A stretch of 64,000 nucleotides of DNA, taken from contig NZ_LRPC01000001.1 of the NCBI RefSeq assembly GCF_001592965.1, forward strand, positions 248,001 to 312,000, given 5' to 3'. Every line of letters starts with the position of its first letter. Position 1 is the first letter of the stretch. The translations under genes were made by a program, and so were the position numbers. Under the pieces are notes generated by a model. That model had not been told where the DNA came from, searched no databases, and was given only the letters and a program-made list of their open reading frames with translations. This stretch comes from Roseivirga spongicola. GTDB lineage: Bacteria > Bacteroidota > Bacteroidia > Cytophagales > Cyclobacteriaceae. Shown here piece after piece: positions 1 to 8,115 of the stretch.

Positions 1-1181
1 TTCCCGATAGGCAACCCATTCCTAAACCTGACCTAAGAAAGATGGAAATGCCAATTGGCCCGATCGCTGTTTTTGGTGCTAGTAATTTCCCATTGGCATT
101 TTCTACCGCAGGAGGCGACACCGCTTCTGCTCTAGCCGCAGGCAACCCTGTGATTGTAAAAGGACACGAATCTCATTTGGGTACTAATGAATTGGTAAGC
201 CGGGCAATATTAAAGGCTGCCGAAGAAACTGGTATGCCAGATGGTGTTTTCTCTATGGTGAATGGGGGAATCTCTGTTGGCCAACAATTGGTGAAAGATG
301 AAAGAATTAAAGCGGTTGGTTTTACAGGATCGTTTAGGGGAGGTAGAGCCCTCATGGATAGCGCGGCCGCACGTAAAAACCCAATTCCTGTCTATGCGGA
401 AATGGGCAGCACTAACCCTGTCATTGCATTCCCAGAAAAACTCACGCAAGAGGCAGCCGTTTTAGCGCAAACCTTGGCCAGCTCGGTAACTTTAGGCGTT
501 GGGCAATTCTGTACTAGTCCTGGTCTTTTACTAGCCATTAAATCAGACGCATTAGATGCTTTCAAAGCCGAACTAGCCACAGCGCTTTCTTCCACTCCAA
601 AAGGAGTGATGTTAAACGAAAGCATTGGAAAATCTTATGAAAGAACAGGTAATGAAGTAAGAAATCATCAAACAGTAACTTCTTCTTCTGAAAAAATAGA
701 AGCTGGTGCAGCTGCTACGGTAAGCGTTTCTGGAGCTGATTTTATGGCAAACCCAGAATTGCATCACGAAGTATTCGGCCCATTCATTATTGTTGTAGAA
801 TGCGCTGACCAATCCGAGTTACCTCAAGTTGTAGATGCCCTAGACGGACAACTTACAGGGTCCATTCTTGCTACTGATTCAGACCTCGTGAATTATGAGG
901 AAGTAATTAATAGTCTAAGAGAAAAGGTGGGCAGAATTATTTACAACGGCATGCCGACTGGGGTTGAAGTTTGCCCAGCTATGCACCATGGTGGACCGTA
1001 CCCGTCTAGCAGTAATGGCCGATACACATCAGTGGGCTACGATGCCATAACTCGGTTTACCAGACCAGTGGCCTTTCAATCGTGGCCAAACAGCGTTCTA
1101 CCTGAAGAACTTAAGGACTCTAATCCAAAAGGAATCAGCAGGTTGATAAACGGTGAGCTCACCAATAAAGCGATAGAATGA
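1..1181 (+). CDS. 2,5-dioxovalerate (alpha-ketoglutaric semialdehyde) dehydrogenase, 5'-truncated by window edge
   Basis: Aldehyde dehydrogenase superfamily, the branch that oxidises 2-oxoglutarate semialdehyde to 2-oxoglutarate. The reading frame is open from the first bases of the window and codes for family-like sequence (RQPIPKPDLRKM) ahead of the first ATG at 42, so the gene begins outside the window. Visible motifs are the substrate/cofactor channel segment VFGASNFPLAFS, the cofactor-loop GFTGS, the general-base Glu in AEMGSTNP and the nucleophile Cys in GQFCTSPG. The C-terminal portion looks intact. It is followed after 41 nt by hydroxyproline epimerase and a FAD dehydrogenase, which makes it the last step of trans-4-hydroxyproline catabolism rather than sugar-acid catabolism. 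Family assignment is firm; the exact substrate is inferred from context. Confidence 0.93.
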   Translation, partial: PDRQPIPKPDLRKMEMPIGPIAVFGASNFPLAFSTAGGDTASALAAGNPVIVKGHESHLGTNELVSRAILKAAEETGMPDGVFSMVNGGISVGQQLVKDERIKAVGFTGSFRGGRALMDSAAARKNPIPVYAEMGSTNPVIAFPEKLTQEAAVLAQTLASSVTLGVGQFCTSPGLLLAIKSDALDAFKAELATALSSTPKGVMLNESIGKSYERTGNEVRNHQTVTSSSEKIEAGAAATVSVSGADFMANPELHHEVFGPFIIVVECADQSELPQVVDALDGQLTGSILATDSDLVNYEEVINSLREKVGRIIYNGMPTGVEVCPAMHHGGPYPSSSNGRYTSVGYDAITRFTRPVAFQSWPNSVLPEELKDSNPKGISRLINGELTNKAIE

Positions 1182-1222
1182 TGAAAACATTGGCTGCTAG
1201 CTACTCCTCAATGAACTAGAAG

Positions 1223-2224
1223 ATGAATAAGAGATTCTTTTGTATAGACGCCCATACCTGTGGAAACCCTGTTAGGCTAGTGACTGGTGGAGGCCCCTTA
1301 CTTATGGGGGCTAACATGAGCGAAAAGAGACAGCACTTTTTAGAGGAATACGACTGGATAAGGAAGGGGCTAATGTTCGAGCCGCGAGGACATGATATGA
1401 TGTCCGGCAGCATACTTTATCCTCCCAGTGACCCCATCAATGATATAGGAGTGCTATTCATCGAAACCAGCGGCTGTTTACCTATGTGTGGGCATGGTAC
1501 TATTGGTACTGTAACTATCATGATTGAAGAAGGGCTCGTTAAGCCTAAAACACCTGGAAAGCTGAGACTGGAAACACCAGCTGGACTAGTACTCATAGAC
1601 TTTGAGCAGAAGGGGAAAAAAGTAAGTAGTGTAAGGCTAACCAACGTACCTGCCTACTTGGCTGCAGAAGAAATAAAAGTAGATTGTCCAGATTTAGGAC
1701 AACTTACTGTCGATGTAGCCTATGGTGGTAATTTTTATGCAATTGTAGATCCACAAGAGAATTACCAAGACATGGCCAATTACTCGGCCAACGACCTAGT
1801 TAATTGGAGTAGGGTGCTGAGGGAAAGAATAAATGCATCTCACACTTTCCAACACCCAGAAAACGAAACCATTCGCGGGCTTTCTCACATTTTATGGACA
1901 GGTAATCCCACAAGAGACAATTCTACTGCTAGAAATGCAGTTTTCTATGGAGACAAAGCAATAGACAGGTCTCCATGCGGTACCGGCACCTCAGCTAGAA
2001 TGGCTCAATGGGCTGCTAAAGGCAAACTACAGCCTGGAGACCAATTTGTTCATGAGAGCATTATTGGCAGCCAGTTTATAGGAAGAATAGAACAACAAGT
2101 AAAGTTAGGAGCAATTGATGCGATTGTGCCTAGCATTGAGGGATGGGCCAAAATAACAGGCTACAATACCATATTAATAGATGATGAAGACGACCCATAT
2201 GCATATGGATTTCAGGTAATCTAA
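1223..2224 (+). CDS. 4-hydroxyproline 2-epimerase (proline racemase family)
   Basis: Proline racemase superfamily enzyme of 333 aa that interconverts trans-4-hydroxy-L-proline and cis-4-hydroxy-D-proline without a cofactor. Both catalytic cysteines are present: Cys89 in MCGHGT and Cys252 in SPCGTGTSA. The second Cys argues against the trans-3-hydroxyproline dehydratase subgroup, which carries Thr there. The MCGHGTIGTVT form is typical of 4-hydroxyproline epimerases rather than true proline racemases. The stop codon abuts the ATG of the following FAD dehydrogenase, so the two are co-translated. The epimerase makes the D-isomer that this dehydrogenase would oxidise. Proline racemase activity cannot be excluded from sequence alone. 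Confidence 0.93.
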   Translation: MNKRFFCIDAHTCGNPVRLVTGGGPLLMGANMSEKRQHFLEEYDWIRKGLMFEPRGHDMMSGSILYPPSDPINDIGVLFIETSGCLPMCGHGTIGTVTIMIEEGLVKPKTPGKLRLETPAGLVLIDFEQKGKKVSSVRLTNVPAYLAAEEIKVDCPDLGQLTVDVAYGGNFYAIVDPQENYQDMANYSANDLVNWSRVLRERINASHTFQHPENETIRGLSHILWTGNPTRDNSTARNAVFYGDKAIDRSPCGTGTSARMAQWAAKGKLQPGDQFVHESIIGSQFIGRIEQQVKLGAIDAIVPSIEGWAKITGYNTILIDDEDDPYAYGFQVI

Positions 2225-3478
2225 ATGAAAGCGAAAAAAGTAATCATTATTGGGGCTGGCATTGTTGGGTATAGCACTGCCTACTTCCTGAATAAATCGG
2301 GCTGTGAGGTTACTATTCTAGAACAAACCGATGGCAACAATAACTGCTCTTATGGTAATGCCGGCTATGTCTCTCCCAGTCATCTGGTTCCATTGGCCTC
2401 TCCTGGAATCATCAGCCAAGGGCTCAAATGGATGCTAAACAAAAGAAGTCCTTTCTACATTAAGCCAAAGCTAGACTTGGACCTTATTCGCTGGGTAAGA
2501 CTTTTTCACAAAGCCTCTACAGACAAACGGGTAAAAGAAGCAATACCAGTTCTGTATGATCTAACCGTGAAGAGTCAAAAACTCTATGAAGAAATATTAG
2601 AAACTGAGCGAATAGAAGCCGGGTATAATAAGTCTGGACTACTAATGGTTTGCCAAACAGCCCAAGCCCTACACCATGAAGAAGAAATGGTGAAAATTGC
2701 TGAGTCTTATGGATTAGAAGCCTCCACATTAACTCGAGAGGAGACAGAAAAACTAGACCCAAATGTGCAGTACAACATGGCGGGTTCAGTATTTTTTGGT
2801 TGCGACTCATGGATGACTCCAAACGTATTCATGGCAAAATTCAGAGAGCTACTTATTGAAAGAGGTGTGGATATTCAATACCACAGCACACTAACTGATT
2901 TTAAAATTGAAAATGGCAAAGTCAAAGCAGCTAAAACTAAAGTGGCCGAATTAATAGCAGACGAGTTTATTATCACTGCGGGTGCTTGGTCTCCACTTCT
3001 CATGAAGCGGCTTGGCATATTTATGCCACTGCAAGGAGGCAAAGGGTACAGCTTTATGATGGAAAATCTACCGAGCAACCCGAAGCTACCATCAATTTTG
3101 GTTGAAGCACGAATTGCAACTACACCAATGTTGCACGGTCTTAGAGTTGCTGGCACCATGGAGCTGGCCGGTATTAATCACACCATTAACCAGCCTCGTA
3201 TAGATGGAATTATCAAGTCTTTAAAAGTAGCTATGCCAAGCTTGGCAGATTATGACTTTTCATCAATCAGACCATGGGCAGGCCTGAGGCCGTGTACGCC
3301 AGACGGCCTGCCTTATATTGGCAGAGTTTCATCACTTTCAAACCTGCAGGTAGGAACTGGCCACGCCATGTTAGGCTGGACTTTAGGACCTATTACAGGC
3401 AAAATGCTCGCGGAAGAAGTTCTTGGAGAAAAGGCTTCTGTGAAATCTGAATTACTCAAAGTAGAAAGGTATAACTAA
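2225..3478 (+). CDS. FAD-dependent D-amino acid (D-hydroxyproline) dehydrogenase, DadA-like
   Basis: DAO/DadA family flavoprotein of 417 aa. The N-terminal Rossmann motif GAGIVG lies at about residues 11-16, followed by an acidic strand end (ILEQ). The C-terminal FAD-binding segment contains RPCTPDGLPYIG and a GTGHAMLGWTLGP motif, as in DadA. It probably oxidises cis-4-hydroxy-D-proline to pyrroline-4-hydroxy-2-carboxylate, passing electrons to the respiratory chain. The gene starts on the base after the epimerase stop. The next enzyme, the DapA-like pyrroline-4-hydroxy-2-carboxylate deaminase, is not in the window and may lie upstream. A broader D-amino acid specificity is possible. Confidence 0.9.
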   Translation: MKAKKVIIIGAGIVGYSTAYFLNKSGCEVTILEQTDGNNNCSYGNAGYVSPSHLVPLASPGIISQGLKWMLNKRSPFYIKPKLDLDLIRWVRLFHKASTDKRVKEAIPVLYDLTVKSQKLYEEILETERIEAGYNKSGLLMVCQTAQALHHEEEMVKIAESYGLEASTLTREETEKLDPNVQYNMAGSVFFGCDSWMTPNVFMAKFRELLIERGVDIQYHSTLTDFKIENGKVKAAKTKVAELIADEFIITAGAWSPLLMKRLGIFMPLQGGKGYSFMMENLPSNPKLPSILVEARIATTPMLHGLRVAGTMELAGINHTINQPRIDGIIKSLKVAMPSLADYDFSSIRPWAGLRPCTPDGLPYIGRVSSLSNLQVGTGHAMLGWTLGPITGKMLAEEVLGEKASVKSELLKVERYN

Positions 3479-3754
3479 GCTTAGTTAATACATAAAACGC
3501 AATAGACAATTGTTATACCAAGCGATTAAGTCTAGAAGCAGAACCATAGGTATACAATAAGCTTAGAAAAGTTGGAAGTCATTAATTCGACAAAGGCCAA
3601 ATGGTATCAGTTTATAGGCAGGTTGAAGTATTAAAAAGCCGAATAAGGAAATACAAGTAGCTCATTTCATTTGCAATTACTATCTTCCAACATAATCAGT
3701 TGACATTGAGTTTAACGGTTTCCTCAACCAAAGACTTACAATAACTACTGATAA

Positions 3755-5218
3755 ATGGCTAAATCAGCAATTGTGATTGGCTCCGGCATAGCAGGAATAG
3801 CTTCTGCCATTCGGTTGGTCAACAGAGGGTACACCGTTTCCGTATTTGAAGCAAATAGCTACCCAGGAGGTAAACTTTCAGAAATTTCTTTAGGGGAGTA
3901 TCGATTCGATGCTGGCCCTTCTCTATTTACCCTTCCACATTTAGTAGATGAACTTTTTGAGCTCTCTGGATTAAATCCTAAGGATTATTTTGAATACGTT
4001 CAGCTAGATGAAACTTGCCGATATTTCTATGCCGATGGTAGTCGGCTTACAGCTTGGTATGATAAGGAAAAGCTAGCCTCCGAGTTTGAAGAACAGCTTG
4101 GAGAACCTCGCAAAAACATCTTAGCGGCTTTAGATAATAGTACTCTGCTTTATAAACATTTGGCACCGTTATTCTTAGAAAAGAGTTTGAACAAGGTTTC
4201 AACTTGGCTAAGCCCAGATGCTCTTTCAGCCTACGGAAAACTAAATCGCTTTGATTTCAATAGAACAATGAACCAAGCCAATCAAAAGCGATTCGACAAC
4301 CCAAAAACCGCTCAGCTTTTCAACAGGTATGCTACCTACAACGGATCAGATCCTTATCAGACTCCGGCCACATTGAATATCATCCCTCATTTAGAATTTG
4401 GCATAGGGGCGTACTTCCCAAAAGGCGGAATGCACGCCATAACCAACTCCTTATATAGCTTGGCGCTAGACTTAGGTGTAAATTTCTACTTCGACACCAA
4501 GGTTCAAAAAATAGTGGTTCACAAAGGAGCAGCTAAAGGCATCGACACTAATATGGGTTTTCACAAAGCCGATAAGGTGGTGTGCAATATGGATATGGTT
4601 GCAGCTTACAAAAGCCTATTAAAAGATCAGCATCAACCTAAAAGGCTGCTAAATCAGCCTAAATCTAGTTCTGCACTTATTTTTTATTGGGGAATCAAGA
4701 AAGAGTTTAAGCAACTAGGGCTTCATAACATCTTCTTTTCGGAAGACTATAAGACAGAGTTTCAGCACATATTTAAGAAAGGCAGTATTTATAAAGACCC
4801 GACTGTCTATGTAAATATTACTTCGGTTCATAATGCTTCGGATGCTCCTGAGGGCTGCCAGAACTGGTTTACTATGATTAATGTACCCAATAATCAGGGG
4901 CAAGACTGGGACTACCTGATTCAATATGCTAAAAAAGCGATCATCAAAAAGCTATCAAAAGAGCTTGGAGAAGATATTGAGCCACTGATTGAGGTAGAAG
5001 ACATTCTGGATCCGAGGCTTATTGAGGCCAAAACTAGTAGTGTGGCGGGTGCACTTTATGGCAATAGCTCGAATAACAAATTCTCTGCATTCTTGCGCCA
5101 CCCAAACTTCTCAAAGCGTATCAAAGATTTGTACTTCTGTGGGGGGAGTGTTCACCCAGGAGGCGGAATTCCTCTTTGCCTGTCTTCAGCAAAACTAGTA
5201 GATGAATTAATGAATTAG
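3755..5218 (+). CDS. crtD: CrtI/CrtD-type carotenoid desaturase, probably 1-hydroxycarotenoid 3,4-desaturase
   Basis: FAD-dependent carotenoid desaturase of 487 aa. Evidence includes the N-terminal dinucleotide motif GSGIAGIASA, the PGGK segment, the family signature RFDAGPSLFTLP near residue 50, and the C-terminal flavin motif CGGSVHPGGGIPLC. The GGSVHPGGGIPL form and overall length resemble Bacteroidota CrtD proteins, which introduce the 3,4 double bond of monocyclic hydroxycarotenoids, more than the phytoene desaturase CrtI. No crtB, crtI or crtY is adjacent, so specificity is inferred. The preceding 276 nt (3479-3754) contain nothing I recognise. The 3' end overlaps the convergent mltF-like gene by 12 nt. 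A CrtI role is the main alternative. Confidence 0.82.
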   Translation: MAKSAIVIGSGIAGIASAIRLVNRGYTVSVFEANSYPGGKLSEISLGEYRFDAGPSLFTLPHLVDELFELSGLNPKDYFEYVQLDETCRYFYADGSRLTAWYDKEKLASEFEEQLGEPRKNILAALDNSTLLYKHLAPLFLEKSLNKVSTWLSPDALSAYGKLNRFDFNRTMNQANQKRFDNPKTAQLFNRYATYNGSDPYQTPATLNIIPHLEFGIGAYFPKGGMHAITNSLYSLALDLGVNFYFDTKVQKIVVHKGAAKGIDTNMGFHKADKVVCNMDMVAAYKSLLKDQHQPKRLLNQPKSSSALIFYWGIKKEFKQLGLHNIFFSEDYKTEFQHIFKKGSIYKDPTVYVNITSVHNASDAPEGCQNWFTMINVPNNQGQDWDYLIQYAKKAIIKKLSKELGEDIEPLIEVEDILDPRLIEAKTSSVAGALYGNSSNNKFSAFLRHPNFSKRIKDLYFCGGSVHPGGGIPLCLSSAKLVDELMN

Positions 5219-6718
5219 GCTCGCTTCCACAATCTTGGTTGAGTCGGCTTCCACCTCATCATTAGAAAAGAAGAGCTTATATTGCTCGTATCGGTTCATA
5301 ATTTGTTTCACGTAATTAACAGGTTCTGAACCGCGACAATAGCCAAATTCTACAACGGGGTCATTGTAATATTCAGGCTTTGATTTTAGAAGTAGGTACT
5401 CAGCCACAACACTCCAGTCTTTTGCATCTTTGTTATATTTCTCTGCCAAACGCATGGCATCTCTTACATGGCCTTGACCAACATTGTATGCTCCAAGCGT
5501 AAACTTCATCCTGTCTTCAATATTCTCAAGATCATCTTCCCAATAATTGAGAAGCCATTGCAAATGCTTAACGCCCGCCCAAATATTCTGTTCTGGATTG
5601 TAGACATCGTCAACTGAGTACTCGTCTATAACATTATTGGTTAACTGCATGAGACCTTTCGCCCCTGCCCAAGACTCTACCTTCGGATCGAACTTAGATT
5701 CTTGAAAAATAATTGAGGCCAACAACAACCAGTCAATTCCTAGTTCTTCGGCTCCTTCCATTATTAAATCATCATAAGGTGAAATTCTACCCTGGCTTAT
5801 TGAAGAGTAATCACTCTTAGCTCTAATTCTCTGAGTTTTACTACTCTTAAAATACTTATTATAGATCACATAAAAATCTGGCTTCCGCTTCATTTGAGTA
5901 ATCCAATTGTCTACTGCCTTCTTCAGGTTGGGAGCATTTTTTCTCATACCCCAAGCAATTTGTTGAGGGAAACTAATGTCTGTGGCAACATCTAATATTG
6001 GAGAATAGGTAGCATTAATCATGGCTACATCTTCATCGGCAATGGTATAGTCTATCTCACCATTTACTACCTGCCTAATTAGATTCTCAGTATCTACATC
6101 GCCTTCCAATTCTACCACATCAATATCCTCTCCAATCTCATCAGATAAATTCTTCAACCTCGATGCGAAAGAAGAGCCCTTTCTTGTATACACCTTTTCG
6201 CCCCCTAAGTCTATAGGGTTCCTGATAAGAGAGGCATCTATTTGGTGAATTTTAAGCTGTCTCCAATTGTCTGGCTTTCGCTGCACCAACACTTGCCTAA
6301 CCGTATTATGAGGTTCTGAAAAGGCTACTCGCTTGCTACGCTCTTTAGTAATAGTGAGGTGGTAAGCCATAATATCGGCTTCCCCAGAATTGAGCATTTC
6401 AAAGGCTTGCTCTATATTGGCGGTAAGTACCACTTTGAGGTCTACACCAAGACTCTTGGTTAAGCGAGAAAGTAATTCGTATTCATAGCCCATTGGCCTA
6501 CCTCTGTAAATGAAATAGCCCGTGGTGCTATTATCTACAACTGCAATGAGGCTTCCTCGTTCTTTGATTTTATCCAGATCGAATTTAATAGCCTTGCTCT
6601 CCTTTTTGGGAGTGTTCTGGGCGGTGCTTTGATCTGAAGAGTTGTTACATGACCAAAAGAGTGCAACCAGCAAAACACTGGCTGTCAACGAAATGAATTT
6701 ACGTTTAGTAGATTTCAT
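5207..6718 (-). CDS. mltF: MltF-like lytic transglycosylase lipoprotein (SBP_bac_3 + SLT domains)
   Basis: Predicted membrane-bound lytic murein transglycosylase of 503 aa. A lipoprotein signal peptide ends in a lipobox with Cys24 (LFWSC). Residues about 50-290 form a type-3 periplasmic solute-binding domain (GYEYELLSRLTKSLGVDL; GEADIMAYHLTITKERS). Residues about 320-470 form an SLT goose-lysozyme-like domain with the catalytic Glu in IIFQESKFDP, then GAKGLMQL and LGAYNVGQGHV. This two-domain order is that of E. coli MltF, where the binding domain regulates the lytic domain. It should cleave peptidoglycan glycan strands, forming 1,6-anhydro ends, during cell-wall turnover. The symbol reflects architecture, not proven orthology. 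Confidence 0.92.
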   Translation of the reverse strand: MKSTKRKFISLTASVLLVALFWSCNNSSDQSTAQNTPKKESKAIKFDLDKIKERGSLIAVVDNSTTGYFIYRGRPMGYEYELLSRLTKSLGVDLKVVLTANIEQAFEMLNSGEADIMAYHLTITKERSKRVAFSEPHNTVRQVLVQRKPDNWRQLKIHQIDASLIRNPIDLGGEKVYTRKGSSFASRLKNLSDEIGEDIDVVELEGDVDTENLIRQVVNGEIDYTIADEDVAMINATYSPILDVATDISFPQQIAWGMRKNAPNLKKAVDNWITQMKRKPDFYVIYNKYFKSSKTQRIRAKSDYSSISQGRISPYDDLIMEGAEELGIDWLLLASIIFQESKFDPKVESWAGAKGLMQLTNNVIDEYSVDDVYNPEQNIWAGVKHLQWLLNYWEDDLENIEDRMKFTLGAYNVGQGHVRDAMRLAEKYNKDAKDWSVVAEYLLLKSKPEYYNDPVVEFGYCRGSEPVNYVKQIMNRYEQYKLFFSNDEVEADSTKIVEASLIH

Positions 6719-6808
6719 ATCTTTCTACAAAACCCAATTGAGCCACGAAAGTTCAATTGGAGGTTTTGAGAAGATAGTAAACTAGGTCTTAAAATTCAAG
6801 CACTTAGA

Positions 6809-8113
6809 CTAACGGAGGTTCTCTCCTGCCAACCTTTTGAGCTCTACTTCTTGCACTTGAACGTTGAATGCAGCTTGCAACTTTCTTAGTTCGGCCTGAA
6901 CGAAATTGACTTGAGCTTCGCGAATTTCTAGAGCAGTGGCATTGCCAATATTGTATCGGTCTTGAGCTATCTCGTAGTTTTCTTCGGCAATTTCAAAATT
7001 GCGTTCTTCCAGCTCACTCAAAGCAAGGCTATTTTCATAATTGATGAAGGCCTTTCTAATATCTGCTTCTAATTGCTGCTTCAGGTCTTGCACTTCTAAT
7101 TCGCGGGTTTCTACTGCTATACGAGCATTTTGCTGCCTTCTTTTCACATCGAATCCATTGAGGATTGTCCATGAAGCTGAGACACCATAATTAATACCTT
7201 TTGAGGTGTTGCTTATAAGAAAGCCAGCATCTGAGTTCCGATCGTTGAAGTTATAACCGAAGTTTAGAGATATCTCTGGAAGTAGCTCGGCTTTTACCTC
7301 TTTGGTTTGAAGATATGCGATTTCACGATTCCTCCGCGCTCTCAACAAACTCGGATTGTTGAGGTTCACACTCTCAAGAAGACCGTTCAATTCAAGGCTC
7401 CTCTCTACTTCGAATGTCGACTGAACGGAGTATCTATTCTCTAAGTCGGCCCCCATTAGTCTGTTCAGGTCAACAAAAGCATTGTATACTACCTCCCTTT
7501 GTTGAAGAATATTCGATTGATCTGTATTGTAATCTACTTGAGCTTGTAAATAATCTAACTTAGATGTTTTACCAACTTCATAGCGAGTCTTGGCTAATTC
7601 AACTCTTGTAGCCGACAGTTCTAGCGCGTCTTCCAATACCCTTAGCCTTTCTTGCTCCAAAACAATAATGTAGTAGGCAGTAGAAATTTGAGCAATAGTA
7701 TTTTCAATCTGAACCTTCAAATCGTCCTCTGCCAATCCCATTTGCTCTGCCAACCTGTCTCTAGTATAGAACATACCAAGCCCATCGAAGATGGTCCATC
7801 GGAGCGTAGGGCTCACATCTAAAGTATTAGACTTTGCACCATTTATTTCTCTTGGCGCATCGTCATTCACAAACTGCTGAGTAACATTAGTATTAGAGAA
7901 GCTTTTACTGGCCGTAACACTCACGTTAGGCAAAAATTCACCAATACTTTTATCATAGTCGTTAGTTGTCTGATCTACCGTTTTTGAAACTATTTGAATA
8001 TTCAGATTCTTTTCTAGACCAGTAGCAACGGCCTCCTGAAGCGTAAGACTTTGTTGGGCCATTACGCCTCCAGAAAGGAGAATAAAAAATAAACTTGAAA
8101 CAATTCTTTTCAT
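6809..8113 (-). CDS. TolC family outer membrane efflux protein
   Basis: Outer-membrane channel component of a tripartite efflux pump, 434 aa with an N-terminal signal peptide ending near AQQSLTLQEAV. Two OEP repeats with long coiled-coil helices are visible (for example LELSATRVELAKTRYEVGKTS and the later NFEIAEENYEIAQDRYNIGN), which is the TolC hallmark. It is the last gene of the adaptor-RND-TolC operon, with only 2 nt between the RND stop and this ATG. The partner substrates are unknown. Confidence 0.95.
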   Translation of the reverse strand: MKRIVSSLFFILLSGGVMAQQSLTLQEAVATGLEKNLNIQIVSKTVDQTTNDYDKSIGEFLPNVSVTASKSFSNTNVTQQFVNDDAPREINGAKSNTLDVSPTLRWTIFDGLGMFYTRDRLAEQMGLAEDDLKVQIENTIAQISTAYYIIVLEQERLRVLEDALELSATRVELAKTRYEVGKTSKLDYLQAQVDYNTDQSNILQQREVVYNAFVDLNRLMGADLENRYSVQSTFEVERSLELNGLLESVNLNNPSLLRARRNREIAYLQTKEVKAELLPEISLNFGYNFNDRNSDAGFLISNTSKGINYGVSASWTILNGFDVKRRQQNARIAVETRELEVQDLKQQLEADIRKAFINYENSLALSELEERNFEIAEENYEIAQDRYNIGNATALEIREAQVNFVQAELRKLQAAFNVQVQEVELKRLAGENLR

Positions 8114-8115
8114 GC

